Part shown: one piece after another, positions 1-8,316 of the stretch
How the letters are laid out: the number at the start of each line of letters is the position of its first letter
Position numbering within the stretch: position 1 is the first letter of the stretch
Assembly: GCF_040499845.1 (NCBI RefSeq)
Contig: NZ_CP159342.1
Span: 4,650,001 to 4,714,000 of the forward strand
Direction: 5' to 3'
DNA from: Micromonospora sp. CCTCC AA 2012012
GTDB taxonomy: Bacteria > Actinomycetota > Actinomycetes > Mycobacteriales > Micromonosporaceae
Length of the DNA: 64,000 nt
The notes under the pieces: generated by a model
Databases searched by the model: none
Told to the model about the DNA's origin: nothing
Seen by the model: only the letters and a program-made list of their open reading frames with translations
Program-made: the position numbers and the translations under genes

Positions 1-308
1 TCATCACCCAGGACGTCGCCGACGTGCTCGGCACCGACCTCGGCCACGCCGTCGTGTCGAACGCGGCCACGCAGGTGCTGCTCAAGCAGGCCCCGCAGGC
101 CATCGACCAGGTCGCCGACGCGTTCGGCCTGACCGGCGGGGAGCGGCGGATGCTGCTGTCGGCCCGGGTCGGGCACGGCCTGCTGATCTCCGGTACGAAC
201 CGGACCGCGTTCGAGTCGATCTCGTCGCAGGCCGAACATCTTCTCGCGACCACGAAGCCGTCCGACTTGGCCGACCTCGACTCCGACGACGGGGAGGAGG
301 ACCTGTGA
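1..308 (+). CDS. VirB4-like conjugation ATPase, C-terminal end (partial)
   Basis: Only the last 101 or so residues are inside the window; the gene runs in from the left edge in frame 3 and ends at the TGA at 306-308. The visible part begins ITQDVADVL and continues with a stretch of the form NAATQVLLKQAP, then LTGGERRMLLSA and GHGLLISG. This matches the C-terminal end of VirB4/TraC-type ATPases, which energise assembly of the type IV secretion channel at the inner face of the membrane. The stop codon overlaps the GTG start of the coupling-protein gene by 4 bp, so the two are translationally coupled. The Walker motifs lie outside the window, so the family call rests on the tail alone. Confidence 0.7.
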   Translation, partial: ITQDVADVLGTDLGHAVVSNAATQVLLKQAPQAIDQVADAFGLTGGERRMLLSARVGHGLLISGTNRTAFESISSQAEHLLATTKPSDLADLDSDDGEEDL

Positions 309-2818
309 CACCCCTGCGTGCCCTATCGCCGATGCCTGCGCCTAGCCCGTCCGGGCCGGGCGCCGGTCTGATCTCTCCGCCGGGCGCGCCCACGCGGTGG
401 GTTCTGCACGCCGCGCAGTGGGCGGTAGACCGGCCGTGGCTGCTCGGCGTCGCCGCCGCCCTGCTCGTCGTCTACGTCGCCGGGCGCAACCTGCTCGACG
501 GGTGGCGGCACCGCCGCCACGCCGACGGCGCCCGCCTCGTTACGGTCGCCCCGCCGCCGGAGGTCGACCCGCACAGCGCCGCAGCGCTGTGGGCGAACCT
601 GCACGGCACGCTCACCCCGTCCCGCCGACGCCGGCTGCTGTACGGCAGCCCGCACGTGGTGTGGCAGTACACCTGGACCGGCCGGCAACTCCTCATTTCG
701 ATCTGGGTGCCCGGCAGCGTGCCGGCCGGGGCGGTCGAGGCCACCGTGCGGGCCGCGTGGCCAGGCGCCGCCTGCACCACCGACGGCCAGGCGCCACCGC
801 CGATCCCGCTCGACGTGCCGGCCGCCGTCGGCGGGCACCTGCTGCCGACGGCCGCCGAGTGGCTGCCGTTCGAAACCGACCACGACAACGACCCGCTCCG
901 AGCACTCATGTCGGCCGGGTCGCAGCTCAAGCCGGACGAGTACGCGTGCGTGCAGGTCCTCGCCCGCCCCGCCACCCCCCGCCGCGCCGCACGAGCCCGC
1001 CGCGCCGCCGGCCGGCTCCGAGACGGCAAGACCGCCGTACCGGCCATCAATCCCGCCGCCCCACTCCTGTGGCTCATCGAGGCGTTCCTACCTGGCCGCA
1101 CCGCCACCACCCGCGGCGGCGGCCAGCCGGCCGGCCGCCGGGACCCCGGTGTGGAGCGCGACGTGCGGGCGATCCTCGACAAGACCACCCACCCGCTGTG
1201 GACGATCGGCATCCGCTACGCCATCGCGAAGAACAACCACCGCGGCGGCTCCCGGCCGGAGGCCAGGCTGCGCGGTGTCTCGGACGCGGTCGCCTCGTCG
1301 TTCGCCGTGTACGCCGGCCGCAACCGGCTCGCCCACCGGGCGCGGATGGCGCAACCGGTGGCCGTGCTGGCCACACGGCGGCTCGGAGCGGGGTTCCTGG
1401 CCTCCACGCCCGAGCTGGCCGTCCTCGCGGCGCTGCCCCGGGATCTGGCCGTACCGGGGCTGGACCGGGCGCGGGCGAAGTCCATGCCCGCCCCGGTGGC
1501 GGTGCCGACCGGCGGCCGCGGAATGAAGGTCCTCGGTGACGCCGAAGTCGGTGGGCACGCGGTGGCCCTGTCCGTCGCCGATGCGAGGTATCACATGCAT
1601 GTGGTCGGATCGACGGGCTCCGGGAAGACGACCCTGCTGGTCAACATGGCCGTCGAGGACATCAAAGCCGGCCGGGGCACCGTGGTCATCGACCCGCACG
1701 GCGACATGGTCCTGGACATCCTCGACCGGCTCCCCGCCAGTGTCGCGGGTCGGGTGGTGCTGTTCGACCCCGACCAGCTCAACCCGCCCACCCTCAACCC
1801 GCTGTCCGGCAGCGACCCGGACCTGGTCGTGGACAACCTCGTGTCGATCTTCGGGAACATCTTCGCGAAGGCGTGGGGGCCGCGGATGGACGACGTCATG
1901 CGGGTGGCCTGCCTGACCCTGCTGCGGCACGCCAACGTCACCCTCCAGCACATCCCGCCCCTGCTCAACTCAGCGCAGTTCAGAAGCGCAATGACCGTCG
2001 GCCTGGACGACCCGGCCGGCCTGTCCGGGTTCTGGCAGTGGTACGACGACCTCAACCCGGCCCTGCGCTCCCAGGTCATCGGCCCGGTCCTGGCCCGCCT
2101 GCGGGCGTTCCTGCTGCGGGACTTCGTCAAGCGCACCATGCGCTACCCCCGGTCCAGCTTCGACATGGGCAAGGTCCTCGACGGCGGCGCGCTCCTCGTC
2201 AGAATTCCGAAAGGCCAGCTGGGTGAGGACACCAGCAAGCTGCTCGGCTCCCTCGTGCTGGCGCAGGTGTGGCAGGCCGCGACCGCCCGCGCGGCCGTGC
2301 CGGCGGACAGACGCCGCGACGCCACGTTGATCATCGACGAGTGCCAGAACTTCCTGACCCTCGCCAACAGCCTGGACTCGATGTTGGCGGAGGCGCGGAA
2401 GTACCGGCTGTCGATGGTCCTCGCCCACCAGGACCTCGCCCAGTTCCCGAAGGACCTCCTGGCAGCGGCGTCGGCGAACGCCCGCAACAAGCTGTACTTT
2501 TCCGTCGCCCCGGAGGACGCCCGCGTGCTGGCCCGGCACACCCTGCCCGAGCTCGATGAGCACGACCTGACGCACCTGGACGCCTACACCGCTGTCGGGC
2601 GGCTCGTCGTCGGTGGGCGGCAGACGCCGGCGTTCACCCTCAAGACCCGGCCGCCGAAGCCGGTCGTGGGCGAGGCGACGGCGATCCGTCAGGCCGCGGC
2701 GCAGGCGGTTCCGGCCCAGGACACCAGCGCGATCGACGACCTCGTCGACCGGTTCTCGGCCCGACCCGACGACAACCGCCGGTCCCGAGGCAAGAGCGCT
2801 CCGAAGGCGAACACCTGA
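305..2818 (+). CDS. TraD/VirD4-like type IV coupling ATPase
   Basis: The protein has 837 residues, a proline-rich N-terminus and one likely membrane helix at about residues 44-62 (PWLLGVAAALLVVYVAG). A long soluble region follows, then an ATPase domain. Walker A is VVGSTGSGKTTLL near residues 431-443, followed by VVIDPHGDMVLD; Walker B is TLIIDECQNFLTL near residue 675. VirD4/TraD coupling proteins are hexameric pumps that link the relaxase-DNA complex to the secretion channel. Start GTG overlaps the upstream stop (GTGA). Repeat-rich DNA and the replication-relaxation gene follow, which fits a conjugation module. The call as a DNA-translocating T4SS ATPase is firm; the exact subfamily is not. 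Confidence 0.85.
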   Translation: MTPLRALSPMPAPSPSGPGAGLISPPGAPTRWVLHAAQWAVDRPWLLGVAAALLVVYVAGRNLLDGWRHRRHADGARLVTVAPPPEVDPHSAAALWANLHGTLTPSRRRRLLYGSPHVVWQYTWTGRQLLISIWVPGSVPAGAVEATVRAAWPGAACTTDGQAPPPIPLDVPAAVGGHLLPTAAEWLPFETDHDNDPLRALMSAGSQLKPDEYACVQVLARPATPRRAARARRAAGRLRDGKTAVPAINPAAPLLWLIEAFLPGRTATTRGGGQPAGRRDPGVERDVRAILDKTTHPLWTIGIRYAIAKNNHRGGSRPEARLRGVSDAVASSFAVYAGRNRLAHRARMAQPVAVLATRRLGAGFLASTPELAVLAALPRDLAVPGLDRARAKSMPAPVAVPTGGRGMKVLGDAEVGGHAVALSVADARYHMHVVGSTGSGKTTLLVNMAVEDIKAGRGTVVIDPHGDMVLDILDRLPASVAGRVVLFDPDQLNPPTLNPLSGSDPDLVVDNLVSIFGNIFAKAWGPRMDDVMRVACLTLLRHANVTLQHIPPLLNSAQFRSAMTVGLDDPAGLSGFWQWYDDLNPALRSQVIGPVLARLRAFLLRDFVKRTMRYPRSSFDMGKVLDGGALLVRIPKGQLGEDTSKLLGSLVLAQVWQAATARAAVPADRRRDATLIIDECQNFLTLANSLDSMLAEARKYRLSMVLAHQDLAQFPKDLLAAASANARNKLYFSVAPEDARVLARHTLPELDEHDLTHLDAYTAVGRLVVGGRQTPAFTLKTRPPKPVVGEATAIRQAAAQAVPAQDTSAIDDLVDRFSARPDDNRRSRGKSAPKANT

Positions 2819-2853
2819 ACGCCGCAGGACGGTTGAAGCAAGATCGACAGATC

Positions 2854-2873
2854 GGTCGACCGAGGTCGACCGA
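2854..2873 (+). repeat. Tandem 10-bp palindromic repeat
   Basis: GGTCGACCGA occurs twice back to back (2854-2863 and 2864-2873), each containing the 8-bp palindrome GGTCGACC. It lies between the coupling-protein gene and the replication-relaxation gene, 60 bp upstream of the inverted repeat at 2933. It could be an iteron or operator; function is inferred from position only. Confidence 0.5.
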
Positions 2874-2932
2874 GTCCCGGTCGCCCCTTCCGTGCGGGGT
2901 TCACCAGCCCTTCACCACCGATCACCACACCG

Positions 2933-2966
2933 CACTGACAGATCCGGCCGTCCGGGTCTGTCAGTG
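2933..2966 (+). repeat. 15-bp inverted repeat with 4-nt loop (oriT, operator or terminator candidate)
   Basis: Arms CACTGACAGATCCGG (2933-2947) and CCGGGTCTGTCAGTG (2952-2966) pair along 15 positions with one T-G wobble, separated by CCGT. It sits 115 bp after the coupling-protein stop and 95 bp before the replication-relaxation start. Sixteen bases of it (2935-2950) recur exactly at 4188-4203 on the other side of that gene. No T-tract follows, so it need not be a terminator. Confidence 0.6.
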
Positions 2967-3061
2967 CCGCTCACCGGCCGTGTCCGGCCTCCGGTGACCA
3001 CCTCACCGAACTCAGACACCCTCCCTCGGAGGGAACTCCTCTTCCGCTTGGAGCATCCACC

Positions 3062-4027
3062 GTGTCCACCAACAACTCCGTTTCCCGCTCGGCTTCTGCC
3101 TCTTCCTCCGGCTCTTCGCCTGGTTCCCGTTCGTCGTCTCGTCTTGCTCGTCTTGACCGGCTTCGTCGGTTGACCGCCCGTGATCATCAGCTGTTGCGGT
3201 GGCTCGCCGAGCACTACGTGCTGTCCACCGACCAGATCACCACGGCGCTGTTCCCATCGCGTCGCTCGGCCCGGCTCCGACTCGCCCAGTTGCACCAGAT
3301 GGAGGCGGTCAGCCGGTTCGTCGACGTCACCACCGGCAGCGGCCAGTACCTCTACACTCTCGGACCGCTCGGCGCCGTGGTCCACCCCACCCAGTTCAAC
3401 GACCCGAACCAGGCCGGCGCCCGCGCCCCGCGGACCAGCATCGACCGCACCGAACGCATCATCGGCAGCCGCCGCCTGGCCCACCTGCTCGGCACCAACC
3501 AGCTGTTCGTCGACCTGATCGGCTACGCCCGCGCCGACGAGCACGCTCGTCTGGCGCGGTGGTGGTCCGAACAGCACACCACCGCCGCCTTCGCCGCCGC
3601 CTCCTACGCCGCCGGCAGCGGCACCGGTGTCCAGCCCGACGGACACGGCATCTGGCACGCCGGTGGGCGCACCGTCGGGTTCTTCCTCGAACACGACAAC
3701 GGCACCGAACCCCTCGGCACCGTGCTGCGCAAGCTGCGCGGCTACGAGCAGCTCGCCCGCTACGGGCCGCGGTACCCGGTGCTGCTGCGCGTCCCCGGCC
3801 GCCGCCGCGAACAGCACCTCCTCGACGCCCTCGCCGGAGTGCCCACCGCCATGCCCGTCGCCACCGGCCTGCACGGCGAGCACCCCGCCGGGCCCGCCTG
3901 GACCCTCACCACCGATCCGGGCCTGCGCCGCTGGCTGCATGAACTGCCCTCAGATCACGGCCCGGACAACCCGGCCACCAACCCGCACCGCTTCACCGAC
4001 ACCGACCCCACCGACCCGGAGCCCTGA
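3062..4027 (+). CDS. Replication-relaxation family protein
   Basis: This 321-residue protein has a Ser-rich first 45 residues, then LTARDHQLLRWLAEH, a winged-helix-like region with LSTDQITTALFPS, and the later segments RRLAHLLGTNQLFVDL and LEHDNGTEPLGTVLRKLRGY. These are hallmarks of the Replic_Relax family, plasmid proteins implicated in replication and DNA relaxation in Gram-positive mobile elements. The GTG start is preceded by TTGGAG about 8 bases away. It follows the T4SS ATPases and lies between two copies of a 16-bp repeat, so it may act on neighbouring DNA. No relaxase tyrosine or histidine triad could be assigned by eye, so enzymatic activity is not claimed. Confidence 0.8.
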   Translation: MSTNNSVSRSASASSSGSSPGSRSSSRLARLDRLRRLTARDHQLLRWLAEHYVLSTDQITTALFPSRRSARLRLAQLHQMEAVSRFVDVTTGSGQYLYTLGPLGAVVHPTQFNDPNQAGARAPRTSIDRTERIIGSRRLAHLLGTNQLFVDLIGYARADEHARLARWWSEQHTTAAFAAASYAAGSGTGVQPDGHGIWHAGGRTVGFFLEHDNGTEPLGTVLRKLRGYEQLARYGPRYPVLLRVPGRRREQHLLDALAGVPTAMPVATGLHGEHPAGPAWTLTTDPGLRRWLHELPSDHGPDNPATNPHRFTDTDPTDPEP

Positions 4028-4074
4028 CGCCCACCTTCACCGCACGCGGAGGCGGGTCGACCACCGTCGTGGGC

Positions 4075-4103
4075 GGCTGTGAGGCCGACCGGATCTCACA
4101 GCC
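4075..4103 (+). terminator. Stem-loop after the replication-relaxation gene
   Basis: Perfect 9-bp arms GGCTGTGAG (4075-4083) and CTCACAGCC (4095-4103) flank an 11-nt loop, 48 bp after the upstream stop codon. No U-tract follows, as is common for actinobacterial terminators. It could also be an operator. Confidence 0.5.
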
Positions 4104-4187
4104 TCACCGGGCCTCACCCAATTAATCGAGCGGTCGTCTGACAGTGCAGGTCAACCGCACTTCTGACGATCGTGACGGCGGCCGGCG

Positions 4188-4203
4188 CTGACAGATCCGG
4201 CCG
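4188..4203 (+). repeat. Second copy of a 16-bp repeat flanking the replication-relaxation gene
   Basis: CTGACAGATCCGGCCG here is identical to 2935-2950, where it forms the left arm of the large inverted repeat. The two copies bracket the replication-relaxation gene at a distance of 1253 bp. Confidence 0.55.
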
Positions 4204-4513
4204 CTACCTTCATCGGCACCACCTTCACCCATATATCGCTCCACCCGGTCCGGTCCCACCTCGGGAACCACCGCCGCACCTCACGGTGCGCTCCGCCCAC
4301 CCGCCTTCTCGGCCGGTCGGCGCCCGCGCCGCGCGGCGACCCCAGGTCGCACCGCACCACCCGCACCAACCCGCACCACCAGCACCAACCCGCTTCACCA
4401 GCAGCCCTCTGCTGCGCCCATCCGCTGTTCGTTCCGTGAGTCGACCCATGTACCCGGTGGGCCGGCCGCTTCCGCGCGCCCGACAACGCGCCCTACCGAA
4501 GGAGGAACCCCAG

Positions 4514-5326
4514 ATGACCGCAACCAACGGTGCCGCGACCCCGCTGAGCCGCTACGGCACCCGCGTGCCGACGGTGACGCCCCGCCCGGGCCGCAAGCCC
4601 GCCCCCGCGGCCACCACCGTCGCCACCACGGCGTCCACCAGCCCGGTGGTCACGCCGACCGCGACGATCAACACCATGATCGTCTGCCTGCCCGACGGCC
4701 TGCCGTCGCAGGCACTGACCGCCACCCAGCTCGACCGGCACTTCGGCGTATCCGGCACTCTGCAACCGCGTTTCTGGGCGACCCCGGACATGTGGCTGTG
4801 GCAGCGGCGCGACCTGATCGCACCGCGGAAGGGACGTCCGGTGTACTGCGCCGGCGGACCGGTCAAGCTGCTCGACTTCGCCGCCATGCGTCACGCCGCC
4901 GGCGTCGGCGCCGGCATCCGCCACGAGGTGTGGCAGCGGGTCGTGCACGGCACCCGGCCGGCCACCCCGTGGCCGACCCTGCTGGCCCGCCACCTGGCGG
5001 ACCCCGCCCGCTACCCGCGCGAGCGGGCCGAGGCGGACTTCCACAACCAGGCCCGCGTCAACGCGATGCGGATGCACAACGCGGCCAGCTACGGCGCCGC
5101 CCACCTCGCCGTGGGGGAGCTGGAGATGTTCCAGGCAGGCCCGATGGCCTACCAGCACTACAGCGCCACCACCGCCGTGTGCGGCGACGCCCTGCTCACG
5201 CCGGACGGGCACAAGCTCGCACCCGCGAGCGACGCCCTCACCCACCGGGTGACCTACCTCGAGCAGGCGACACGGTACCTCGACACCATCGAGGCCGACC
5301 AGCGGCTGCTCGCCGTCGCCCTGTAG
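4514..5326 (+). CDS. Conserved hypothetical protein
   Basis: I do not recognise this 270-residue protein. The first 55 residues are Thr/Ala/Pro-rich and likely disordered. A folded part follows, with a possible DNA-binding segment (TATQLDRHFGVSGTLQPRFW) and then DMWLWQRRDLIAPRKGRP, which resembles a small winged-helix or excisionase-like unit. The C-terminal part is rich in His and Ala and has no clear motif. ATG 4514 was chosen because GAAGGAGGAAC stands 6-8 bases before it; the upstream in-frame region is low-complexity. It is a single gene bounded by long gaps on both sides. Confidence 0.75.
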   Translation: MTATNGAATPLSRYGTRVPTVTPRPGRKPAPAATTVATTASTSPVVTPTATINTMIVCLPDGLPSQALTATQLDRHFGVSGTLQPRFWATPDMWLWQRRDLIAPRKGRPVYCAGGPVKLLDFAAMRHAAGVGAGIRHEVWQRVVHGTRPATPWPTLLARHLADPARYPRERAEADFHNQARVNAMRMHNAASYGAAHLAVGELEMFQAGPMAYQHYSATTAVCGDALLTPDGHKLAPASDALTHRVTYLEQATRYLDTIEADQRLLAVAL

Positions 5327-5741
5327 CACCACCGGATCTGGAACCGGTCGGGCACTGCCACCCATCCCTCTTCCCTGGAATCGGCGGCGGCCCGACCGGC
5401 TCCACCCCATTGCACCCGCGCCGCGCTGCGCACCAGCAGCAGACGCGAGTTCTGCAGCCGCGTCCCTGAGCGTCCCGGCCCTGCGACGCACACCCTCCGC
5501 GACGAGTGCGGCCACACCCCCACACGACATTGACCACAACCTGAACCACGCCCGCCTGCACTACATCCGACCCGCTCCTGCGGGCCATCCGCCGTACCCA
5601 CGGGGGGCCAAAGCGGCGTGGCGTGGACCCACTGCCGGCCCCGTATGGCACCCGCCCGGCGCCCCGGGCTGGGGCTCCCTGCAAGCCCGGCCGGCGAACG
5701 GCCGACCTTTCCCTCTTCCCCTATCAGGAGGTTCCTTCGCC
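5327..5741 (+). other. 415-bp gap with a large stem-loop
   Basis: No gene is supported. Near the left end are perfect 10-bp inverted arms CCGGTCGGGC (5344-5353) and GCCCGACCGG (5390-5399). TTGACC at about 5530 could be a -35 box but has no convincing -10 partner. The gap ends with the ribosome site AGGAGG at 5726-5731. Confidence 0.4.
5344..5399 (+). terminator. Stem-loop after the 4514 gene
   Basis: Perfect 10-bp arms with a 36-nt loop begin 18 bp after the stop codon at 5326. Position suggests a transcription terminator or mRNA 3' stabiliser; there is no U-tract. Confidence 0.4.
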
Positions 5742-6581
5742 ATGTCCAACCGACTGTGGTTCCGCGTCGACGACGTCCTGCCCCTCGCCGAACACGCCGC
5801 CGCCACCCACGCCCACCTGAAGACCTGGCAGCAGTACCGGGCCGGTGTCCCGGACCAGGCCGCGCTCATCTGGTCCCACGACACCGACGGTGACTGGCTG
5901 TCCTCCAACGGGATCCCCCGCTGGTACGACGCCGACGGCGCCGACCACCGGGCCCTCGCCGAAACCTGGACCCACACTGCCACCGGCGCCACCGGCAACC
6001 CGGTCCCCGCCGACGACGGGCACGGATTCCTACCCCTGCACGCCAACCACGTCGACGGGCGGCGGAACCTGCTCGACCTGCTCCGCTTCGCTCGCCGCCA
6101 CGGGGTGCACTGGTTCGGGCTGCACCCCGACCCGGCGAGCGAGGCCACCGGCGACCGCTACCGCATTTCCCGCCACCGCGGCGACATCACCCCGCCGCTG
6201 TCCACCTGGACCCCGGCGGCTGTCACCTGCGACGTGGTCGGCGGCGGCGCCTACCGCGCCATGGTCGCCACCGGCTACACCACCCTCACCCGCACCGGAC
6301 TGCTGTGCCGCTTCCCCCGGTTCGCGGTGCAGCGCATGGCCGCCCACCTCGACGGCCTCTACCCCGGCGACATGCCGGGCGAGCACCCCCGGCTGCGGTT
6401 CGACGGCGACGAGGTCGCCGTCGAGTGGGAGCACGACGACGGCCTGGACGGCCGCTGGATCGAGGACGACCGAGTCGCCCCGGACGCCAACCGCTGCTAC
6501 GCCATCGGCGCCTACCAGTGGCCCTGGACCCTCGTCGCGGCGACCGCCCCCACCACCAGCACTGAGGACGGTTCGCGGTGA
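5742..6581 (+). CDS. Conserved hypothetical protein
   Basis: This 279-residue protein is not recognised. It is Trp- and His-rich (LWFRVDDVLPLAEH, WSHDTDGDWLSSNGIPRWYD, GVHWFGLHPD) with no membrane segment or signal peptide, and looks like a soluble globular protein. ATG 5742 follows AGGAGG by 10 bases. Its stop overlaps the GTG of the next small gene (GTGA at 6578-6581), so the two are co-translated. Nothing in the sequence indicates an enzyme class. Confidence 0.75.
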   Translation: MSNRLWFRVDDVLPLAEHAAATHAHLKTWQQYRAGVPDQAALIWSHDTDGDWLSSNGIPRWYDADGADHRALAETWTHTATGATGNPVPADDGHGFLPLHANHVDGRRNLLDLLRFARRHGVHWFGLHPDPASEATGDRYRISRHRGDITPPLSTWTPAAVTCDVVGGGAYRAMVATGYTTLTRTGLLCRFPRFAVQRMAAHLDGLYPGDMPGEHPRLRFDGDEVAVEWEHDDGLDGRWIEDDRVAPDANRCYAIGAYQWPWTLVAATAPTTSTEDGSR

Positions 6582-6895
6582 CCGTCGACGAGGTGTTCCA
6601 CCAGGGCGGTCCTGGCTGCTACGAGCTGACCCGGGTGCACCACACCGACGGGTACGTCCTGCGGGTACGGGTCTACCGGGACAGCTACGCCAAGCAGAGC
6701 AGCGCGGTCGCCGAGGTCCTTACCCCACTGTTCACCTGGACCATCATCGCCAGCAGCCCCGGTCACAGCTGGCACCGCACCACCCCGACCACCGCGCCGA
6801 ACGCAGGGACGCTGATCCCGGTCGCCGACGAGGTGCTGCAGCGGGCGCGGCGGATCCTTCCCGTGTCGCCGCCGTTCACCACGCCCGGCCGGTAA
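6578..6895 (+). CDS. Small conserved hypothetical protein
   Basis: A 105-residue protein, not recognised. It reads as an alternating beta-strand protein (YVLRVRVYRD, FTWTIIASSPGHSWH). It starts at GTG 6578, overlapping the stop of the 5742 gene by 4 bp, so it is probably the second gene of a two-gene unit. No Cys or metal motif is visible. Confidence 0.7.
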   Translation: MTVDEVFHQGGPGCYELTRVHHTDGYVLRVRVYRDSYAKQSSAVAEVLTPLFTWTIIASSPGHSWHRTTPTTAPNAGTLIPVADEVLQRARRILPVSPPFTTPGR

Positions 6896-7102
6896 CCCCA
6901 CCAAGGCCGCACCCTGCCGCGCTGCCCGCCGCTCGGTCGCACCTCGCGCACCAGCCGGCGCAGCCCGGCCCCGCTCCTCGCAAATGTCCATCCACCCGCC
7001 GCACCACGGCGGCTGACCCGCGCGTCCACGGCCTACCGCCGTTGACCCGCTTTCTCACTGGCACGACCTGGCCGATGCCCGGCCACCCGCGCACTCGCGC
7101 AG

Positions 7103-7126
7103 ACCCGGGCACGGCCGTGCCCGGGT
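7103..7126 (+). promoter_or_regulatory. Perfect 24-bp palindrome before the FAD monooxygenase gene
   Basis: ACCCGGGCACGG joins directly to its reverse complement CCGTGCCCGGGT with no spacer. It ends 26 bp before the ATG at 7153. A palindrome with no loop suits a dimeric repressor site better than a hairpin, although a hairpin with a short loop could also form in RNA. Confidence 0.5.
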
Positions 7127-7152
7127 TCCCACCCCTGCCGAAGGGAACCCTC

Positions 7153-8286
7153 ATGACATCCACCAGCAGGCCCCGTATCGCGGTCGTCGGCGGCAGCGTC
7201 ACCGGCCCCGTCACCGCGCTGCTGTTGCTGCACGCCGGATTCGACGACGTCACCGTCTACGAGGCGGCGCCGGCGTCCGCGCCCCTGGGCGGCGGCCTCA
7301 TCGGCCTGGAACACCCCGCCCTCGACGTGCTCGACCGCCTCGACATCCCGCAACACGAGTTCGTCGCCCACGACTCCGAGGCCATCGTCCAGATGACCAT
7401 CCGCGACCGCCACCCCGCCGAGACCATCCGACGCACCTACCCGGGCCGCAACACCACCTGGACGCTGCTGCACCAGGCGCTGACTTGCCGCCTCCCCGCC
7501 GGGGTCCTGCACACCGGAATGAAGGTCACCGCCCTGGCCGAACACGCCGGCCGGCCCGAGCTGTGGTTCCGCGACGGCCACACCGAGGCCGCCGACCTGG
7601 TCGTGTTCGCCGACGGCCGGTCCTCCACCGGCCGCCGGCTGCTCGATCCCGACCGGAACTTGCGGTACGCCGGCTACGTCGCCCACCGCGGCATCGCCAA
7701 CATCACCCCCGAACCCGGGCTGCGGGACTTCCTGCGGCTGCAGCCCTGCCCCGGCGTGCAGTTCAACCTCGCCCCGGTACCCGGCGGCTGCGACTGGACC
7801 TTCTACCTCAACTGCACCAGCACCGAATACACGCAGCGGTTCGGCGCCGACCCCACCCGCCGGGTCTTCGCCCTACCCCGACACGTCAGCCCCGCCGCCC
7901 GCACCCACGTCGACACCCACGCCGACCTGCTGCTGCCGGCCGACCACGCCGCCGTCGTCCACGCCACCACCACCCGGATGGCGGTACCGGTCCTCGACAT
8001 CACCCCACCGCAGCGCATGGTCTGGCCCGTCGGCGCAGGCCACGCCGTGCTGCTCGGCGACGCCCTCGCCCCCGTCCGCCCGCACACCGCCCGCGGCGCC
8101 AACAACGGCATCGAACAGGCCGCCGGCCTCGTCGCCGCCCTCACCCAGCACCGCAAGTACGCCGCCGACATCACCGCCGCCCTGCACGGCTGGCAACGCC
8201 GACACCTGCCCGCCGCCGTCGCCGCCGTGCACCGCGGGCCCGCCATCGGCCACCAGCTCGGCCTCGGCACCCAGACCGCCCAGTAA
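7153..8286 (+). CDS. FAD-dependent monooxygenase (PHBH/phenol hydroxylase type)
   Basis: The 377-residue protein starts with an FAD-binding Rossmann motif (VVGGSVTGPVTALLL, residues 11-25), has a middle DG motif (VVFADGRSSTGR, near residue 153) and a GD motif (LLGDALAPVRPHTARGANN, near residue 300). This set is typical of group A flavin monooxygenases, which use NAD(P)H and oxygen to hydroxylate aromatic or other substrates. The substrate cannot be read from sequence. ATG 7153 is preceded by GAAGGGAAC. It stands alone among mobile-element genes with no partner reductase or transporter, so it may be cargo or may modify a small molecule. Family call is strong. Confidence 0.85.
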   Translation: MTSTSRPRIAVVGGSVTGPVTALLLLHAGFDDVTVYEAAPASAPLGGGLIGLEHPALDVLDRLDIPQHEFVAHDSEAIVQMTIRDRHPAETIRRTYPGRNTTWTLLHQALTCRLPAGVLHTGMKVTALAEHAGRPELWFRDGHTEAADLVVFADGRSSTGRRLLDPDRNLRYAGYVAHRGIANITPEPGLRDFLRLQPCPGVQFNLAPVPGGCDWTFYLNCTSTEYTQRFGADPTRRVFALPRHVSPAARTHVDTHADLLLPADHAAVVHATTTRMAVPVLDITPPQRMVWPVGAGHAVLLGDALAPVRPHTARGANNGIEQAAGLVAALTQHRKYAADITAALHGWQRRHLPAAVAAVHRGPAIGHQLGLGTQTAQ

Positions 8287-8316
8287 CCCGCCCCTCGAAG
8301 GAAGGAGGTGGCCCTC

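Larger units (their letters stand above)
4028..4513 (+). other. 486-bp non-coding stretch with repeats
   Basis: I see no gene here. It holds the stem-loop at 4075-4103, an AT-richer spot (CCAATTAATCGAG near 4119-4131), a partial copy TCTGACAGTG at 4137-4146, and the exact 16-bp repeat at 4188-4203. The rest is low-complexity CACC/CCG-rich DNA up to the ribosome site at 4499-4506. It is a plausible untranslated leader or part of an origin region. Confidence 0.5.

Noticed and set aside
4172..4513. N-terminal extension of the 4514 gene
   Set aside because: About 114 residues of His/Pro/Arg-rich low-complexity sequence before a strong ribosome site and ATG; it would also cover the repeat at 4188-4203.
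5530..5575. Fifth copy of the shared promoter-like element (TTGACC near 5530; also 7040)
   Set aside because: The -35-like part is present but GCGTNNAT is missing at the right distance in both places.
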